From Pectobacterium atrosepticum (GTDB lineage Bacteria > Pseudomonadota > Gammaproteobacteria > Enterobacterales > Enterobacteriaceae), in assembly GCA_019056595.1 (NCBI GenBank), contig CP036162.1, forward strand, positions 1 through 64,000: DNA of 64,000 nt, in the 5' to 3' direction. The position numbers and the translations under genes were made by a program. The first letter of the stretch is position 1. Each line of letters opens with the position of its first letter. Below the pieces are notes generated by a model that saw only the letters and a list, made by a program, of their open reading frames with translations, made no database searches and was not told the origin of the DNA. Shown one piece after another: positions 15,637 through 22,490 of the stretch.

Positions 15637-16058
15637 TCTCGATTGCAAATAACGGGCAGTCAATTGAGCACACCACGTATTTTGATAGCCAGCATGCAGC
15701 TGCAGGTTTTTTGTATGCAAGCTGGAATGCCGGTGCATTACGCCTTTTGCTCCCAGACTCAGCGCTCGACATGCTCATCGAGATGAAAACGGGAACGCAG
15801 GTCGGCGTCACTCGCGGGACATTGCAAGGCCGCAAGGATGCTCTTGAGATTATGTTTGACGATAATAGCGATGCACCGTATGCCATTCATATCGTGCGTG
15901 AGCAGTACGACAATCTTATCCGTGATGAGAATGTCAGTATCACAGTTTCAGTGTGGGGGCGGTCAGGAAAACTGGCTGAGTGGCCAGGATTCTATCGCAC
16001 AGCGCAGACGCTGCCATTTCTCGAACCGCTCCCGGAGATCAAGCATGGTTCAGTTTGA
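15633..16058 (+). CDS. Hypothetical protein (141 aa) coupled to the vWA gene
   Basis: The ATG at 15633 overlaps the vWA stop (ATGA) and has AGGGC 8 bases upstream; a longer frame opening at 15543 would overlap the vWA gene for 90 bases and is rejected. The protein is an acidic alpha/beta protein without membrane segments. Its last 14 bases overlap the AcrVA2-like gene, so the two are translationally linked. I recognise no family. Confidence 0.55.
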   Translation: MISIANNGQSIEHTTYFDSQHAAAGFLYASWNAGALRLLLPDSALDMLIEMKTGTQVGVTRGTLQGRKDALEIMFDDNSDAPYAIHIVREQYDNLIRDENVSITVSVWGRSGKLAEWPGFYRTAQTLPFLEPLPEIKHGSV

Positions 16059-17103
16059 CAAGAAATCTCACAGGGCTCGCGAAGCTTTGCTTGATGCTGG
16101 GCGTGATTATCCCGATTGCTGGAAGACTGGCGACAAATTACGTGAAATGAACGGCGTGGGGATGTCATGGCCAGAATGGTGCTACCTGCCCTTAGGAGGG
16201 TGGTATGCGGTTGTATCGCAGCAGCGGGTAGGTGGCGGGCTGTTAACGTCGTTGCGCGATAGTGCTGATGTGTCTCGTCTGGGTGCGTTGGGTGCATGGA
16301 GGTTAACGCAGGGGATATACCGTTTCGATGAGACATTACTCACTCAGCTGATAGATACCCCGCTGGGGAGTGAAACACCACTGCCGAGTGAGGTCCTATA
16401 CCGTTTACCCGAGTGGTGTATGTACATTGAAATGCCCGATGTGGCTGATGGCGTGCATGGCTTTTGGGTTCATCTGGAGCACGATGTTAACGACGGTCGC
16501 GATGAGCTACGTCTGCTCGTTGACAGCGACAATGCGTTATACCCGCTGATTTTACACCTAGGAAATTGGACAATTACTGAAGCAATGGATCGGGCGTTGG
16601 AAGAAGCACGGGTCCAGGCAGAGCGAATGACGCAAGCACATGTTAACGCAGAATACATGACGAAACAGAAATACAAGGCGAATGAGGTTGTTTTGCTGCC
16701 AGCACTATCTCTACTGCTGTACATCTGCTCTGAATCAGCAGAATACAGCCGGCGTGGGAAAGATGATGTGCCAAGTATGCCGCGGCCGAAAAAAACAAAG
16801 CGCGGATGGCGCCTGTTCCCTGCTGAGGGGCCAGTGGAATGGGATGTTGGTGTGCGGCTAGGTGCCGCATTGAGACAATCACACCAGTTGTCTGACAATC
16901 AGGATAGCGGCACACATGCCAGTCCGCGTGCTCATATGCGGCGGGCTCACTGGCATGGTTTTCGGGCTGGACCGCGGAAACGTGAAGATGGTACGGATAT
17001 TCCGAATAGTGAGCGTAAATTTTCACTGAAATGGTTGCCGCCGATCCCAGTTAATGTCGGAGACGATGAGCTGTTACCGGCAACGCTAAGGGTCATCAAA
17101 TGA
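16045..17103 (+). CDS. AcrVA2-like protein (putative anti-CRISPR, Cas12a)
   Basis: The ATG at 16045 is chosen because GGAG (16034-16037) lies 7 bases upstream and the protein then starts where AcrVA2 homologues do; the frame is open further upstream but overlaps the preceding gene. The 352-residue product matches, from memory of Moraxella AcrVA2 (about 322 aa): L-G-A-W-R-x-T-x-G-I-Y (about 86-96), L-P-(D/E)-W-C-(V/M)-Y-(V/I) (about 127-134), H-G-F-W after a D/G-rich turn, R-L-G-x-x-(L/V)-R (about 280), and R-x-H-x-R-R-(A/G)-H-W-H-G-(F/Y) followed by F-x-x-(K/R)-W-x-P-x-x-V-N. AcrVA2 lowers Cas12a levels by acting on its mRNA or nascent product. Whether this homologue does so, or has another target, is unknown. 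Confidence 0.8.
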   Translation: MVQFDKKSHRAREALLDAGRDYPDCWKTGDKLREMNGVGMSWPEWCYLPLGGWYAVVSQQRVGGGLLTSLRDSADVSRLGALGAWRLTQGIYRFDETLLTQLIDTPLGSETPLPSEVLYRLPEWCMYIEMPDVADGVHGFWVHLEHDVNDGRDELRLLVDSDNALYPLILHLGNWTITEAMDRALEEARVQAERMTQAHVNAEYMTKQKYKANEVVLLPALSLLLYICSESAEYSRRGKDDVPSMPRPKKTKRGWRLFPAEGPVEWDVGVRLGAALRQSHQLSDNQDSGTHASPRAHMRRAHWHGFRAGPRKREDGTDIPNSERKFSLKWLPPIPVNVGDDELLPATLRVIK

Positions 17104-17558
17104 CACCGGAAGAGCTACAGGCGTGGCAGGAACGTATGGGCCTGACGCCGAAAGCAGCAGCTGAACAACTGGGTGTCAGCCTTGCCACGTATTACGGGTA
17201 CCTGTCCGGTAAAAACCGGAACACAGGAAAGCCCGTGTCAATGGATAGGCAGACCGCGCTGGCCTGCGCCGCGCTTGAAGCTGGGCTCATGCCGATCGGG
17301 GGGGCAGCAGCAACTGACGCAGAGGAGAGGAGGCGGACGGTTAACCTGGGATTGCTGGCATCTGCATTGAACCTTAACCGCAAGGAGCTGGCTGGGATTG
17401 TCACCCTGGGCGGTTTAAAAACATCAGCAAGCCAGGCCGACAGATGGCTGCGTTCTGAGTCATCAAAGAAAGGCTACGCGCACATTACAGACGATCAGTT
17501 TCACGCATTCTGTGTTGGATTGAAACCGTGGCTTGACGTTAATGAAGGAGAGAGTTAA
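17100..17558 (+). CDS. HTH regulator fused to a DUF1456-like domain (Aca-like position)
   Basis: It starts at the ATGA overlap with the AcrVA2-like stop. Residues 1-50 form an HTH (Q-E-R-M-G-L-T-P-K-A-A-A-E-Q-L-G-V-S-x-A-T-Y-Y-G-Y-L-S-G), while residues about 78-148 resemble one DUF1456/YehS repeat (N-L-G-L-L-A-S-A-L-N-L...I-V-T-L-G-G...A-D-R-W-L-R-S-E). Small HTH genes directly behind anti-CRISPR genes are typical Aca repressors of the acr promoter. This one differs by the extra domain. The palindrome at 13428-13444 is a candidate operator. Repressor function is inferred. Confidence 0.65.
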   Translation: MTPEELQAWQERMGLTPKAAAEQLGVSLATYYGYLSGKNRNTGKPVSMDRQTALACAALEAGLMPIGGAAATDAEERRRTVNLGLLASALNLNRKELAGIVTLGGLKTSASQADRWLRSESSKKGYAHITDDQFHAFCVGLKPWLDVNEGES

Positions 17559-17812
17559 CGTAAATTGGTTCCCCATGAGCAGTTTATTGTAGTTTTCACC
17601 GCCGCGCAGGCAGATTGACGCTGATAATGCCCTCATTATTCCATCGTCAAATGTTAACTGCTGTACATGGGGATAAGTCGTTATTAGGTTGTAAATGTTT
17701 TGCTTCCCCGTTTTACGGGGATCATCTCAGAACAACATACACAGAAGCGCGACAGCACTTCTGTGTATGTCCCCTCCCGAATCTGCTTGAATAACCTGCT
17801 CACCATTCAAAA
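17559..17812. other. Intergenic region with a long inverted repeat (17735-17770)
   Basis: No gene is supported. It contains a CCCCG-TTTTA-CGGGG hairpin (17706-17720), possibly ending the upstream operon, although no T-run follows. It also has a perfect 13-bp inverted repeat, ACATACACAGAAG (17735-17747) and CTTCTGTGTATGT (17758-17770), around a 10-base loop. The second could be a weak terminator or a protein-binding site upstream of the KorA-type promoter. Confidence 0.5.
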
Positions 17813-17853
17813 TGATACTAAAAGTTGACTTAAAGTCTTCACCACAGTACTGT
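17813..17853 (+). promoter_or_regulatory. Promoter with KorA-type operator over the -35 box (copy 2, in front of the repressor gene)
   Basis: TGATACTAAAAGTTGACTTA holds the palindrome AAGTTGACTT (17822-17831). TTGACT (17825-17830) is a good -35 and TACTGT (17848-17853) a -10, spaced by 17 bases. It lies 64 bases before the KorA-like start codon, so autorepression is expected. Confidence 0.75.
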
Positions 17854-17916
17854 TTGCCGCATTGACCTTATTTATCAGTGTACTTATTCGCTAGATTACA
17901 GATTGTGAGAAAATAT

Positions 17917-18219
17917 ATGGCTAGAGAACGTATCTCCAGTGAGGAGTGGGCGCGCCTGCTACCAGCACTATCAAAGTGCGCCAAAGTTACGATCGAAATG
18001 GCTCATGAAATTTTAGTCGAAGGGCGACGCCAGGTTGATGTCGCTGAGAAATATGGCAGAACTAAAACAACGGTTAACGCGGCAAAACGGCGTGTGTTAG
18101 AGCTTTGTGAAGAGGTTATCTCGGCACCTGACCTGGAATTCGTAGAGGTCTGGCTCCCCCGAGAAGAAGCGCAGCGCGTTCTTCAGATGGCCAGTAAGTA
18201 CGCCGTGAATAAAAAATAA
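17917..18219 (+). CDS. TrfB/KorA-like transcriptional repressor
   Basis: The ATG at 17917 gives a 100-residue protein, matching IncP KorA/TrfB (about 101); the 13 in-frame residues before it look like non-coding sequence. The segment T-I-E-M-A-H-E-I-L-V-E-G-R-R-Q (about 26-40) matches the KorA T-I-E-I-A-R-x-V-L-V-D-G-(K/R)-x-Q block. It is followed by the HTH V-A-E-K-Y-G-R-T-K-T-T-V-N-A-A-K-R-R-V. The C-terminal part (V-W-L-P-x-x-E-A) corresponds to the dimerisation region. Its own promoter and two others in this window share a palindrome, so it probably controls leading-region genes. Confidence 0.8.
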   Translation: MARERISSEEWARLLPALSKCAKVTIEMAHEILVEGRRQVDVAEKYGRTKTTVNAAKRRVLELCEEVISAPDLEFVEVWLPREEAQRVLQMASKYAVNKK

Positions 18220-18508
18220 CAATTACCAGTTTATGGCCAGCTCTAGGCTCGAGCTGGCACCTGTCCGTTTCCGTGTTTTCCCTCTGCTTTTCCCATCCTA
18301 TACATCGATAGATTTCATGCGCTGGCCATCCTGGCCTGCATTTGTTATGGGCGTCCGAGCGGGTTGTCATGCTGCGCACTGAGCCAGACAAGCTGTCTCG
18401 GCCCTTCTGGTTTCCATCTCTGGCGCAATCCCACTGAAGAATAAATCTCATAACACCCAGGAACTGAGTCGCCGAATGTCTGTTTGGGCATGAAGTCGGC
18501 TGTGGATG
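18220..18508. repeat. Intergenic region with repeat R1 (copy d, 18348-18432)
   Basis: No gene is supported. The R1 copy here is short: TGGGCGTCCGAGCGGG, TGTCATGCTGCGCACTGAGCC, AAGCTGTCTCGGCC and TTTCCATC, then it diverges and lacks the terminal GACCGGC stem. A CTAGGCTCGAGCTGGC-type short inverted repeat (AGCTCTAG-GCTCGAGCT) lies at about 18239-18257, soon after the KorA-like stop. Confidence 0.5.
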
Positions 18509-18857
18509 GGGGGAGTTGGCTTGCGCGTGTCGGCCGCTGGCCGTCACGGCATCCGGTAAATCACGCCCCTGTCGTCGCAAGCGCCACCAGGTCCGCTCAA
18601 CCGGACGACTTCGTCGAGCCAATGTGGGCTATGCGTCGCCTGAAAGTCAGCTGGGCTTTGCAGGGTGAAGGTCGGCGCGGGGCTGTATATGAGCGTGTAA
18701 CCAGCTTCGCTGGGCTTCCGGCGGGATAACCCTCTGAGCCACCTTCAGCGGTATTTCCGCCTGCATGCGCTACGCGCATTTGTAAAGGACTCTGCGCGCA
18801 GCTCGGGCCATTTACATACAAAAATATACCAAATCTAGTTAATTTGATGTCATTCAA
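18509..18857. repeat. Leading-region repeat R2, copy b
   Basis: This copy of the segment at 10513-10870 has the same order of conserved blocks (CATCCGGTAAATCACGCCC, CAACCGGACGACTTCGTCGAGCC, split here by a base change, GAAAGTCAGCTG, GCAGGGTGAAGGTCGGCGCG, CCAGCTTCGCTGGGCTTCCG) and ends at the third KorA-type operator. Identity is high in stems and lower in loops, suggesting selection on structure. Confidence 0.75.
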
Positions 18858-18898
18858 TGATACTAAAAGTATACTTTACGGGTGGTTTAATATATTAT
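18858..18898 (+). promoter_or_regulatory. Promoter with KorA-type operator over the -35 box (copy 3)
   Basis: TGATACTAAAAGTATACTTTA holds the 12-bp palindrome AAAGTATACTTT (18866-18877). A -35-like TATACT (18870-18875) and the -10 TATTAT (18893-18898) are 17 bases apart, as in the other two copies. It would drive the small genes from 18991. Confidence 0.72.
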
Positions 18899-18990
18899 CT
18901 ATACAGTCAGTTGAATTATTTATTTGGTTTGTTGGCCGGTGATGAAACCGCTTTAGCACAAGACAAGGACAGAGTGAAGGAATAGTGAAA

Positions 18991-19230
18991 ATGGGTGGAA
19001 TAAAAAAAGTAGTAATGCATGTGCTGGAACGAGCCGCCTATTCTGTATTTTGTGAAGAAGAAGCCAATTTACATTATGGCGATAAATTCACTCAAATAGA
19101 CAGAGCTAAGGTGTGGTTATCGGGAGCTCTAGATGCTATTAAATCAGTGTTTGCATCAAAAGTATCTGGAATAAGAAATTTCAGACGATGTAGATCTTTG
19201 AGCAGGCTCATCAGTACTGTTCGGCGATAG
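18991..19230 (+). CDS. Small hypothetical protein (79 aa)
   Basis: The ATG at 18991 is preferred over GTG 18985 because AAGGAA (18977-18982) then has normal spacing. The first 60 residues look like a helical protein domain (ERAAYSVFCEEEANLHYGD...W-L-S-G-A-L-D-A-I); the last 20 residues are Arg/Ser-rich and unlike the rest, so a frameshift near 19180 that replaced the original end is possible. No family is recognised. Confidence 0.45.
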   Translation: MGGIKKVVMHVLERAAYSVFCEEEANLHYGDKFTQIDRAKVWLSGALDAIKSVFASKVSGIRNFRRCRSLSRLISTVRR

Positions 19231-19381
19231 AGTCCGAGAGCAGTAGTACATTGTAGAATTCAGACAGAATTACGCGGAGATCATTAATTTGAAGAAAAGC
19301 AGGGTTTCCCCTGCTCCTCATGCCGGTTTATCCCTGAGAAAGCTAGACCGGCATTCATCAAAACTACATGGAGACAAAGCC

Positions 19382-19645
19382 ATGCAACATCATGAGAGAT
19401 CAATCATTACACCAACTGCTGTGTATGTAAAGCTGATGGCAGAAGAATGCCAGGCGCCGCGTAAACAGGTTCGCTTTATTCGTGATGAGATAGCGCCCAG
19501 TGAACTTGATCCAAAAATGCTCGATCGCGGAGACGATATTGTTCAGCGGTGTAGTAAAGGGCAACGCGTAAGGATTCCCGCCATGCAGGTAAGCGAACTG
19601 GGTCATGTGTTACGGACACTGGAGCTGAAAAGGGCTTGTGCCTGA
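19382..19645 (+). CDS. Small hypothetical protein (87 aa)
   Basis: The ATG at 19382 has GGAGAC about 8 bases upstream. A longer frame from a TTG at 19289 crosses two inverted repeats (GCAGGGTTTCCCCTGC at about 19300 and ATGCCGGT...ACCGGCAT at about 19320-19356) and is rejected. The protein is basic and alpha/beta (R-Q-V-R-F-I-R-D-E-I...L-G-H-V-L-R-T-L-E-L). No known motif is seen. Confidence 0.45.
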   Translation: MQHHERSIITPTAVYVKLMAEECQAPRKQVRFIRDEIAPSELDPKMLDRGDDIVQRCSKGQRVRIPAMQVSELGHVLRTLELKRACA

Positions 19646-19678
19646 TTTAATTGCCGTCCGGGCTGGGCGGCATTTCAG

Positions 19679-19915
19679 ATGGATGAAGAGATCACCGTGA
19701 ATATAAGTGAAGTGAGAACCAGAGCGAAGCAATTAGTCGCTAAATGGGAACCAATGTTGAAGCAGGGCACGACCGTAGGGGTTTCTAACGTCACTAAATA
19801 TGGAGACGAACAAATTGAAATTCGTAGAGAAGGGGGGCTGTACTGGCGCGCTTGGACGTTTGAGGATGGTTTTCTGACCGATTTTGAGAAAAATTTGGAC
19901 TTTAGCCGATGCTAA
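19679..19915 (+). CDS. Small hypothetical protein (78 aa)
   Basis: It starts at ATG 19679, 33 bases after the previous gene, with only weak ribosome-binding similarity (GGCATTTCAG upstream). The sequence is a beta-rich small domain, T-V-G-V-S-N-V-T-K-Y-G-D-E-Q-I-E-I-R-R-E then G-G-L-Y-W-R-A-W, followed by an acidic/aromatic end. A strong terminator follows at 19931. The family is not recognised. Confidence 0.45.
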   Translation: MDEEITVNISEVRTRAKQLVAKWEPMLKQGTTVGVSNVTKYGDEQIEIRREGGLYWRAWTFEDGFLTDFEKNLDFSRC

Positions 19916-19930
19916 TATGATTGCGTAACA

Positions 19931-19963
19931 TGAGCCAGTGCTGCGGCACGGCTCATCTTTTTT
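19931..19963 (+). terminator. Rho-independent terminator
   Basis: TGAGCC-A-GTGC-TGC-GGCAC-GGCTCA is followed by TCTTTTTT. It ends the + strand unit of small genes and overlaps the last codon of the convergent HTH gene at 19953-20210. Confidence 0.85.
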
Positions 19964-20210
19964 CAATGTTATGCAGGGATTCAAGCATCGTGAGTATGGC
20001 TTCTCGCGGATGTTTACGCGGGTGCTTTCGCCAGTCGGGCAGTAATTGGTTGGTGCTCAAGGCAATGGTGGCCAGTTCAGTCTGCCGTGACACTTCCTGC
20101 GCATTCTCCCAGTCATGCCATGTCCGCAGACTGACGCCTATTTCCCTAGCCGCTTTCTCCCGTGACCAGTACATTCCCCTGCGCCAGAGTTTAAGTTCCC
20201 ATCCGGTCAT
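19953..20210 (-). CDS. Small XRE-type HTH regulator
   Basis: The product of 85 residues has a helix-turn-helix (W-S-R-E-K-A-A-R-E-I-G-V-S-L-R-T-W-H-D-W-E, about residues 14-34) typical of Cro/C1-type regulators with a short C-terminal tail. It is transcribed leftwards from a promoter region carrying two 15-bp palindromes (20228-20287), which probably are its own operators. The downstream + strand DUF4942 copy is decayed, so the regulator may have lost a target. The functional assignment is by HTH pattern only. Confidence 0.65.
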   Translation of the reverse strand: MTGWELKLWRRGMYWSREKAAREIGVSLRTWHDWENAQEVSRQTELATIALSTNQLLPDWRKHPRKHPREAILTMLESLHNIEKR

Positions 20211-20227
20211 ATTTGTCTCATAAATAA

Positions 20228-20287
20228 GTGCAGAATCTGCACCTATATTATCGAAAATTTTTTATTTAAAAAGTGCAAATTCTGCAC
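20228..20287. promoter_or_regulatory. Two 15-bp operator palindromes upstream of the HTH gene
   Basis: GTGCAGAATCTGCAC (20228-20242) and GTGCAAATTCTGCAC (20273-20287) fit one consensus, GTGCARAWTCTGCAC. They are 45 bases apart centre to centre, which is about four helical turns and would let bound dimers face the same side. The AT-rich stretch between them likely contains the divergent promoters. Confidence 0.75.
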
Positions 20288-20394
20288 TTTTTTTATACTA
20301 AGGATACGCACCTGTCTGACACCTGCGGGCGCACTGTTTTTTTCCGGCGGCACCACACCGTGCCGAGTGGTGCCGCCGTTCGCCGGTGACCGGG

Positions 20395-20563
20395 TGTCCG
20401 TCCGTGGCGGATTTCCTGTCGCAGGTATCTCATCACAACGTCTCGCTGGTTGGCAAGGAACGCAAGCTGGCCAGAGGTCTCCCTGATAGCGCTCCCCGCC
20501 GTGCTGTTGGTCCTGTTACGACACGAAGATCCGCAACTTTTTATCCACCAGGAGGACACCATT
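20395..20563 (+). repeat. Repeat R3, copy b (upstream region of the decayed DUF4942 copy)
   Basis: This stretch matches the sequence at about 8865-9037 that precedes the intact DUF4942-like gene: GTCGCAGGTATC, CATCACAACGTCTC, GGCAAGG, GCCGTGCTGTT and CCAGGAGGACA before the ATG. The duplication therefore covered the upstream control region together with the gene. Confidence 0.65.
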
Positions 20564-21220
20564 ATGCAGCAACACCACAACGGCACTGCAGAAGACGTGT
20601 TGTCACATTGCGTGCTCAGTGCAGACATTCAGCCGGACAGCGCCTTGTATCACTGAGAAGATAAAAACCGCTGGCAGAAAACTATCCTTCGCGACGTTGA
20701 CCAGGAGATCTGGCAGAAACTGATGCATGATTCCGGCATGCTTACCCTAATGAAAACCGATAAGATCGATGCCTGGCACACGTCGCTGTACAGCGTTGAT
20801 ATGCCGGAAGTCACGCTGGATAACATGCTGGCTTCCTTCCGTCAGTTGCATGCTTTATCTGCGTCAATGTTTGAGCAGGGCGTGGCGTCGCTGTTTGAAT
20901 AACTGTCGTAGGATTATAAAACCAACAATGTGCGGAGTTTTGGAAAGGATATTATCATCAATACGTTAGTTGATGTCACCCAGTGGGGTGTCAGTGCTCA
21001 TCAACGTGGTATCACCCGACTCGACGATCTGAATAAAGCTTTCTGCTGGTTGGACAATAAACCCGTGATCGATTTTCGTGACGGAGATGGATGCTGGTTC
21101 CGAGATTTTGTGCATACCCATCAGCTGAACGGTGAGGATTTTACGTCAGCATATTTCAGTCTACGTCATTTCAAAAAAGGATCGGGTCATATCACCTTTC
21201 TGCGCATGGGCCTGGTTTAA
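20564..21220 (+). pseudogene. Decayed copy of the DUF4942-like gene
   Basis: It starts like the gene at 9038 (M-Q-Q-H-H-N-G-T-A versus M-L-Q-Q-H-I-N-G-A-T-A). It lacks about 70 codons of the N-terminal third, has a TGA near 20654, and carries two further stops (TAA and TAG) where the intact copy has K and W in K-K-L-S-W-D-Y-K-T-N (around 20899-20913). The remaining 20930-21220 region is collinear with the intact C-terminus (F-G-K-x-I-I, R-H-F-K-K-G-S-G-H-I-T-F-L-R) but ends early. It cannot produce a full protein. Confidence 0.85.
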
Positions 21221-21539
21221 AAGAGGAATAACATTCTGGCACATTATTATCCGAATGTATTACTTCCTTCATAAATCATCCTCCGTGCAGCCTGTCATAA
21301 GGCTGCCTGTTTATGCGAATGGATTATTTTCTCACATGTGCATTTTACCTTCGACCAGACTGCTGTGAGCGGTTGTTCCTGTCTTAACCTGCATTACCGT
21401 ACTGGCAGAAAATAGGTACGCAAGGTTTTACTCCCTGTTTCTGCCGGTGAGGCGATGCGAACGGTTGATGTGAACAATCTAAATGCGCGCAGTCTGGTAA
21501 GGCTGACGGCATAATATGTGATAACCGGAGCATATACAG
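21221..21539. other. Non-coding remnant DNA
   Basis: About 320 bases with no gene supported; short open frames here have no ribosome-binding site and no recognisable product. GTGCAGCCTGTCATAAGGCTGCCTG (about 21282-21306, broken palindrome) may be a terminator-like stem. The region lies between two pseudogenes and is probably decayed as well. Confidence 0.35.
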
Positions 21540-21842
21540 ATGGATTTTTATCGTGTCAAATTTGAAAATATTGTATCCATTGCCCGTTATACCTGTGATG
21601 TTGTGGAGGTCATCTCTCTGGACTTTACGGTGGTGTTTTCCTGAAAACTGGCGAAATTGAATGCGCAGGCACTGGCCGAATGGTAGGACAATGAGGTGTA
21701 TACAGATTAGATCGGCGATGAATTTGTCGAGGAAATGAAATGTTTTGAAGCTACTCAGATTTTTTCCGTAATCTGCCATTATCGCTGGCAGATTACGGAA
21801 GCACCATTTTTCTCTGCCTCCGTCACCAGAATTTTACTTTAG
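21540..21842 (+). pseudogene. Decayed small gene (about 100 codons, three in-frame stops)
   Basis: From ATG 21540 one frame runs 101 codons to TAG at 21840-21842 but is broken by TGA and two TAG codons (about 21642, 21687 and 21708). The translation between the stops looks protein-like (M-D-F-Y-R-V-K-F-E-N-I-V; I-G-D-E-F-V-E-E-M-K-C-F-E-A-T-Q-I-F), and GGAG lies 8 bases upstream of the ATG. I do not know the ancestral family. It could alternatively be chance, but the intact flanks and start signal favour decay. Confidence 0.5.
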
Positions 21843-22035
21843 CTGGTAGCCTCATACTGCCGGTGTAAAATTATCCGGATGGCAGAGAAAAAAAAGTAAA
21901 CCAGAAGAAGAACTTTACACTGGTTGTGAATAAAAAAAGGCGACTTCTGGTGAAAAAATTGATCCACATGACAGCATGCTGATTGCAGGATTGTGTGGAA
22001 AACTTGCTGGTAATGAGGAATGTAATTCAGGAAAT

Positions 22036-22061
22036 CAGGAAGGACGTAAATGTCCTTCCTG
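22036..22061 (-). terminator. Perfect 10-bp inverted repeat downstream of the gene at 22077
   Basis: CAGGAAGGAC (22036-22045) and GTCCTTCCTG (22052-22061) flank a 6-base loop, 16 bases past the stop codon of the - strand gene. No clear T-run follows on that strand, so it may be a weak terminator or an mRNA 3' stabiliser. Confidence 0.5.
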
Positions 22062-22076
22062 TCACATCTATTGGTT

Positions 22077-22385
22077 TTATAAAATCGCTGGATTAGCTTG
22101 CTTCGGATTGCGATTTTTTTTGATAACTTTTTTCTTTTCGGCATCACGCATAATATCACGTAATGCTCTGTCGCTTATCCCATAGCCCGCTGTTTTAAGA
22201 GTCTCTTTGATGTCAGTAAGGGTATACCCTTTAGTTTTCACTAGTGCTATCAGATCGTCACGGATCGCCGCCAGAAAATCCTGCTGTGTTTTGCGCTGTG
22301 GCGTTAAATCCGGCAATTCGGCCAGCGCTGATTTTGCCTTTTCAATGTCGGAATCGGAATAAAATGTTTTTTTGCTCACCTGCAT
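22077..22385 (-). CDS. Putative mobilisation accessory protein next to oriT (MobC-like)
   Basis: A 102-residue protein transcribed away from oriT, divergent from nikA. The N-terminus has K-K-T-F-Y-S-D-x-D-I-E-K-A-K followed by E-L-P-D-L-T-P; the middle has a K-G-Y-T-L-T-D-I-K-E-T-L-K-T-A-G-Y segment that reads like a small DNA-binding domain; and the basic end (K-K-K-V-I-K-K-N-R-N-P-K-Q) could contact DNA. Similar small proteins beside oriT in other plasmids are annotated MobC, but classical R64 is not known to need one. A role in relaxosome regulation is inference. Confidence 0.5.
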   Translation of the reverse strand: MQVSKKTFYSDSDIEKAKSALAELPDLTPQRKTQQDFLAAIRDDLIALVKTKGYTLTDIKETLKTAGYGISDRALRDIMRDAEKKKVIKKNRNPKQANPAIL

Positions 22386-22490
22386 ACCTTATGTAATCGA
22401 AAAATCCCGAAAATCATACCATTTATGCCGGGAAATTGGCAGTGCTCCGCACTGCCTATGCCGTCAAAACCGCCATAGTCGAAACCTAAA

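Noticed and set aside
16470-17026. Long - strand frames opposite the AcrVA2-like gene
   Set aside because: They are complements of a gene with clear homology and good start; no ribosome-binding sites are present.
4369-18857. R1 and R2 repeats considered as insertion sequences or their remnants
   Set aside because: There is no transposase frame, no terminal inverted repeats and no target duplications; copies sit only in leading-region gaps ahead of genes.
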